The notes under the pieces were generated by a model, which was not told the origin of the DNA, did no database searches, and worked only from the letters and a program-made list of their open reading frames with translations. A DNA stretch of 6,738 nucleotides from Actinomycetes bacterium (GTDB lineage: Bacteria > Actinomycetota > Actinomycetes > JAJYSQ01): the NCBI GenBank assembly GCA_021793495.1, contig JAJYSQ010000095.1, forward strand, positions 1-6,738, given 5' to 3'. Position 1 is the first letter of the stretch, and each line of letters opens with the position of its first letter. Positions 5,889 to 6,738 of this stretch are shown here, one piece after another. The translations under genes were made by a program, and so were the position numbers.

Positions 5889-6738
5889 CGGGCCTCGCCC
5901 GCCCGGTGGGTCTGGCTCGACGGCAGCGGCGGGGTGGCGAGAGCCGGTACCAGGCCCAGCAGGATCCCGGCCGCAGGCAGCAGGGGCAGCGTCGGCCAGG
6001 CCAGCGGGGTGGTGGTCCCGGTCAACCCGGGGACACCCTGGGCTGCGGCGGCGAGCAGCCCGGCCACGGCCGCCATCCCCGCGAGGGAGGTGAGCCACTC
6101 ACCGGTCCGCCACGGCTCGGGTCGGTACCGGGTGCGGATCTGACGCCGCCCGGCGAGGGTGAAGCCGCCGGCCGCAGCCATGAGGCCGGCGAGCAGTACC
6201 GGCAGTCCGAGCAGTCCCGGGGTCCCGGCGTCCAGCAGGCCGAACACTCCCAGGCAGACGCCGACCAGCCCGGTGAGGGTCAGCCCGGCTGCGACGCGAC
6301 GTGCCGCCGAGCTGATCGGGGCCCGTCGGCCGAACCCACGGGAGTCCATGGCGGCGGCGAGCTCCACGGCCTGGTCGAGTGCCTCGGCCAGGACGGGCAG
6401 CGCCACCCGGCGCAGCCCGCCCAGTCCCCGGTCGGGGTGCCCGCGCAGCCGGCGCGCCTCGCGCACCCGCGCGGTCGTGGTGATCAGTGCCGGAGTCACC
6501 GAGAGCGCCACGACCACGGCGACCCCGACCTCGTAGAGGGCGGCAGGCACCGACCGGAGCAGGCGACGGGGACTGCCCAGGGTGTTCGCCGCCCCGAGGC
6601 AGATGACCACGGTGGCCAGCTGCCCACCCGTGCCCGCCGCAGCCACCAGGCCCTCCGTGGTGACTGGACCGCCGATGCGCACCCCGGCGGCCCACGAGGG
6701 CAGTGGGACCTGGGGCAGGGGGAGAAGCAAGCGTAGCT
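5885..6738 (-). CDS. EcfT/CbiQ-type energy-coupling transmembrane protein, 5'-truncated by window edge
   Basis: This is the transmembrane coupling subunit linking the two ATPase domains to the S component. 283 complete codons plus a stop are visible, and the frame stays open to the window edge. The first visible residues (PLPQVPLPSWAAG) look like the interior of the family, so the N-terminal part, probably around 100 residues, lies outside. A TTG at 6730 could be misread as the start. The core has GAANTLGSPRRLLRSVPAALYE and two cytoplasmic coupling motifs of the xRxRG/xxSRG kind: ARRLRG (6440-6457) and AMDSRG (6335-6352). Hydrophobic segments occur on both sides, including three towards the C-terminus. 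The length beyond the second motif is greater than in short CbiQ proteins, as in other actinobacterial versions. Its TGA overlaps the ATPase GTG. Confidence 0.92.
   Translation of the reverse strand, partial: LRLLLPLPQVPLPSWAAGVRIGGPVTTEGLVAAAGTGGQLATVVICLGAANTLGSPRRLLRSVPAALYEVGVAVVVALSVTPALITTTARVREARRLRGHPDRGLGGLRRVALPVLAEALDQAVELAAAMDSRGFGRRAPISSAARRVAAGLTLTGLVGVCLGVFGLLDAGTPGLLGLPVLLAGLMAAAGGFTLAGRRQIRTRYRPEPWRTGEWLTSLAGMAAVAGLLAAAAQGVPGLTGTTTPLAWPTLPLLPAAGILLGLVPALATPPLPSSQTHRAGEAR
5886..5908 (-). promoter_or_regulatory. Hairpin enclosing the ATPase GTG start at the ecfT/ATPase junction
   Basis: CACCGGGC (5886-5893) and GCCCGGTG (5901-5908) form a perfect 8 bp inverted repeat with a 7-base loop. 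In the mRNA the loop reads GGGCGAG, the nearest Shine-Dalgarno-like stretch, and the GUG start is the last part of the 3' arm. The arrangement matches that at the cobS start and would favour translation coupled to the upstream gene. Function is inferred from position only. Confidence 0.5.

Noticed and set aside
5889..6098. Upstream extension of the ATPase frame to 6098
   Set aside because: The extra residues are Arg/Pro-rich with no ABC similarity and overlap the EcfT C-terminus. The GTG at 5888 gives a normal domain start.
4071..6143. 690-codon open frame on the plus strand, opposite the ATPase and EcfT genes
   Set aside because: The translation is low-complexity, rich in Gly, Arg, Gln and His, with no family motifs. 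It lies antisense to genes with clear ABC and EcfT motifs, as expected for shadow frames in very GC-rich DNA.
6728..6730. TTG as the start codon of the EcfT gene
   Set aside because: The frame is open upstream to the window edge and the following residues resemble the interior of the family, so this is a leucine codon in a truncated gene.
1..6738. Cobalamin riboswitch, CRISPR array, tRNA, insertion sequence or phage-like genes
   Set aside because: No intergenic space is long enough for a B12 riboswitch. There are no regularly spaced repeats or transposase motifs, and nothing resembles a tRNA.

Overview
The window reads as one strand-uniform operon fragment from a high-GC actinobacterium. GC is very high by eye, third positions are almost all G or C, GTG starts occur, and the gene fusions and protein motifs resemble Actinomycetota. 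All six genes lie on the minus strand, so transcription runs from position 6738 towards position 1. The long plus-strand reading frames are shadows typical of such GC-rich DNA.

In transcription order the genes are: an EcfT/CbiQ-type transmembrane coupling protein (5885-6738, 5' end outside the window); a tandem double-ATPase of the EcfA/CbiO type (4215-5888); an ECF-type membrane substrate-binding (S) component (3370-4218); a fusion of a degenerate metallo-beta-lactamase-like domain with CobU (1913-3370); CobT (746-1828); and CobS (1-749, last few codons outside the window). The first three form a complete three-gene ECF vitamin or precursor importer. The last three carry out nucleotide-loop assembly of cobalamin. 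CobU activates adenosylcobinamide to the GDP derivative, CobT activates the lower-ligand base to alpha-ribazole phosphate, and CobS joins the two. The simplest inference is a corrinoid uptake and completion operon: import a corrinoid or a lower-ligand precursor, then attach the nucleotide loop.

Four of the five gene junctions overlap by 1 or 4 bases (GTGA, ATGA, TGATG, GTGA), which points to translational coupling. The exception is the 84-base gap between cobU and cobT, which holds an interrupted hairpin and a possible leaderless promoter. At both GTG-start junctions (5885-5908 and 746-768) the start codon lies in the 3' arm of a perfect 8-9 bp hairpin.

I do not see a previously undescribed system. 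The layout is a recognisable cobamide operon. The points worth a second look are departures from family consensus: CobT positions that usually carry acidic residues, the lost HxHxDH motif of the domain fused to CobU, and a lost Q-loop glutamine in the second ATPase half. The start-codon hairpins and the unassigned transporter substrate also merit attention. No RNA gene, mobile element, CRISPR array or cobalamin riboswitch is visible; a riboswitch, if present, would be expected upstream of the window's right edge.
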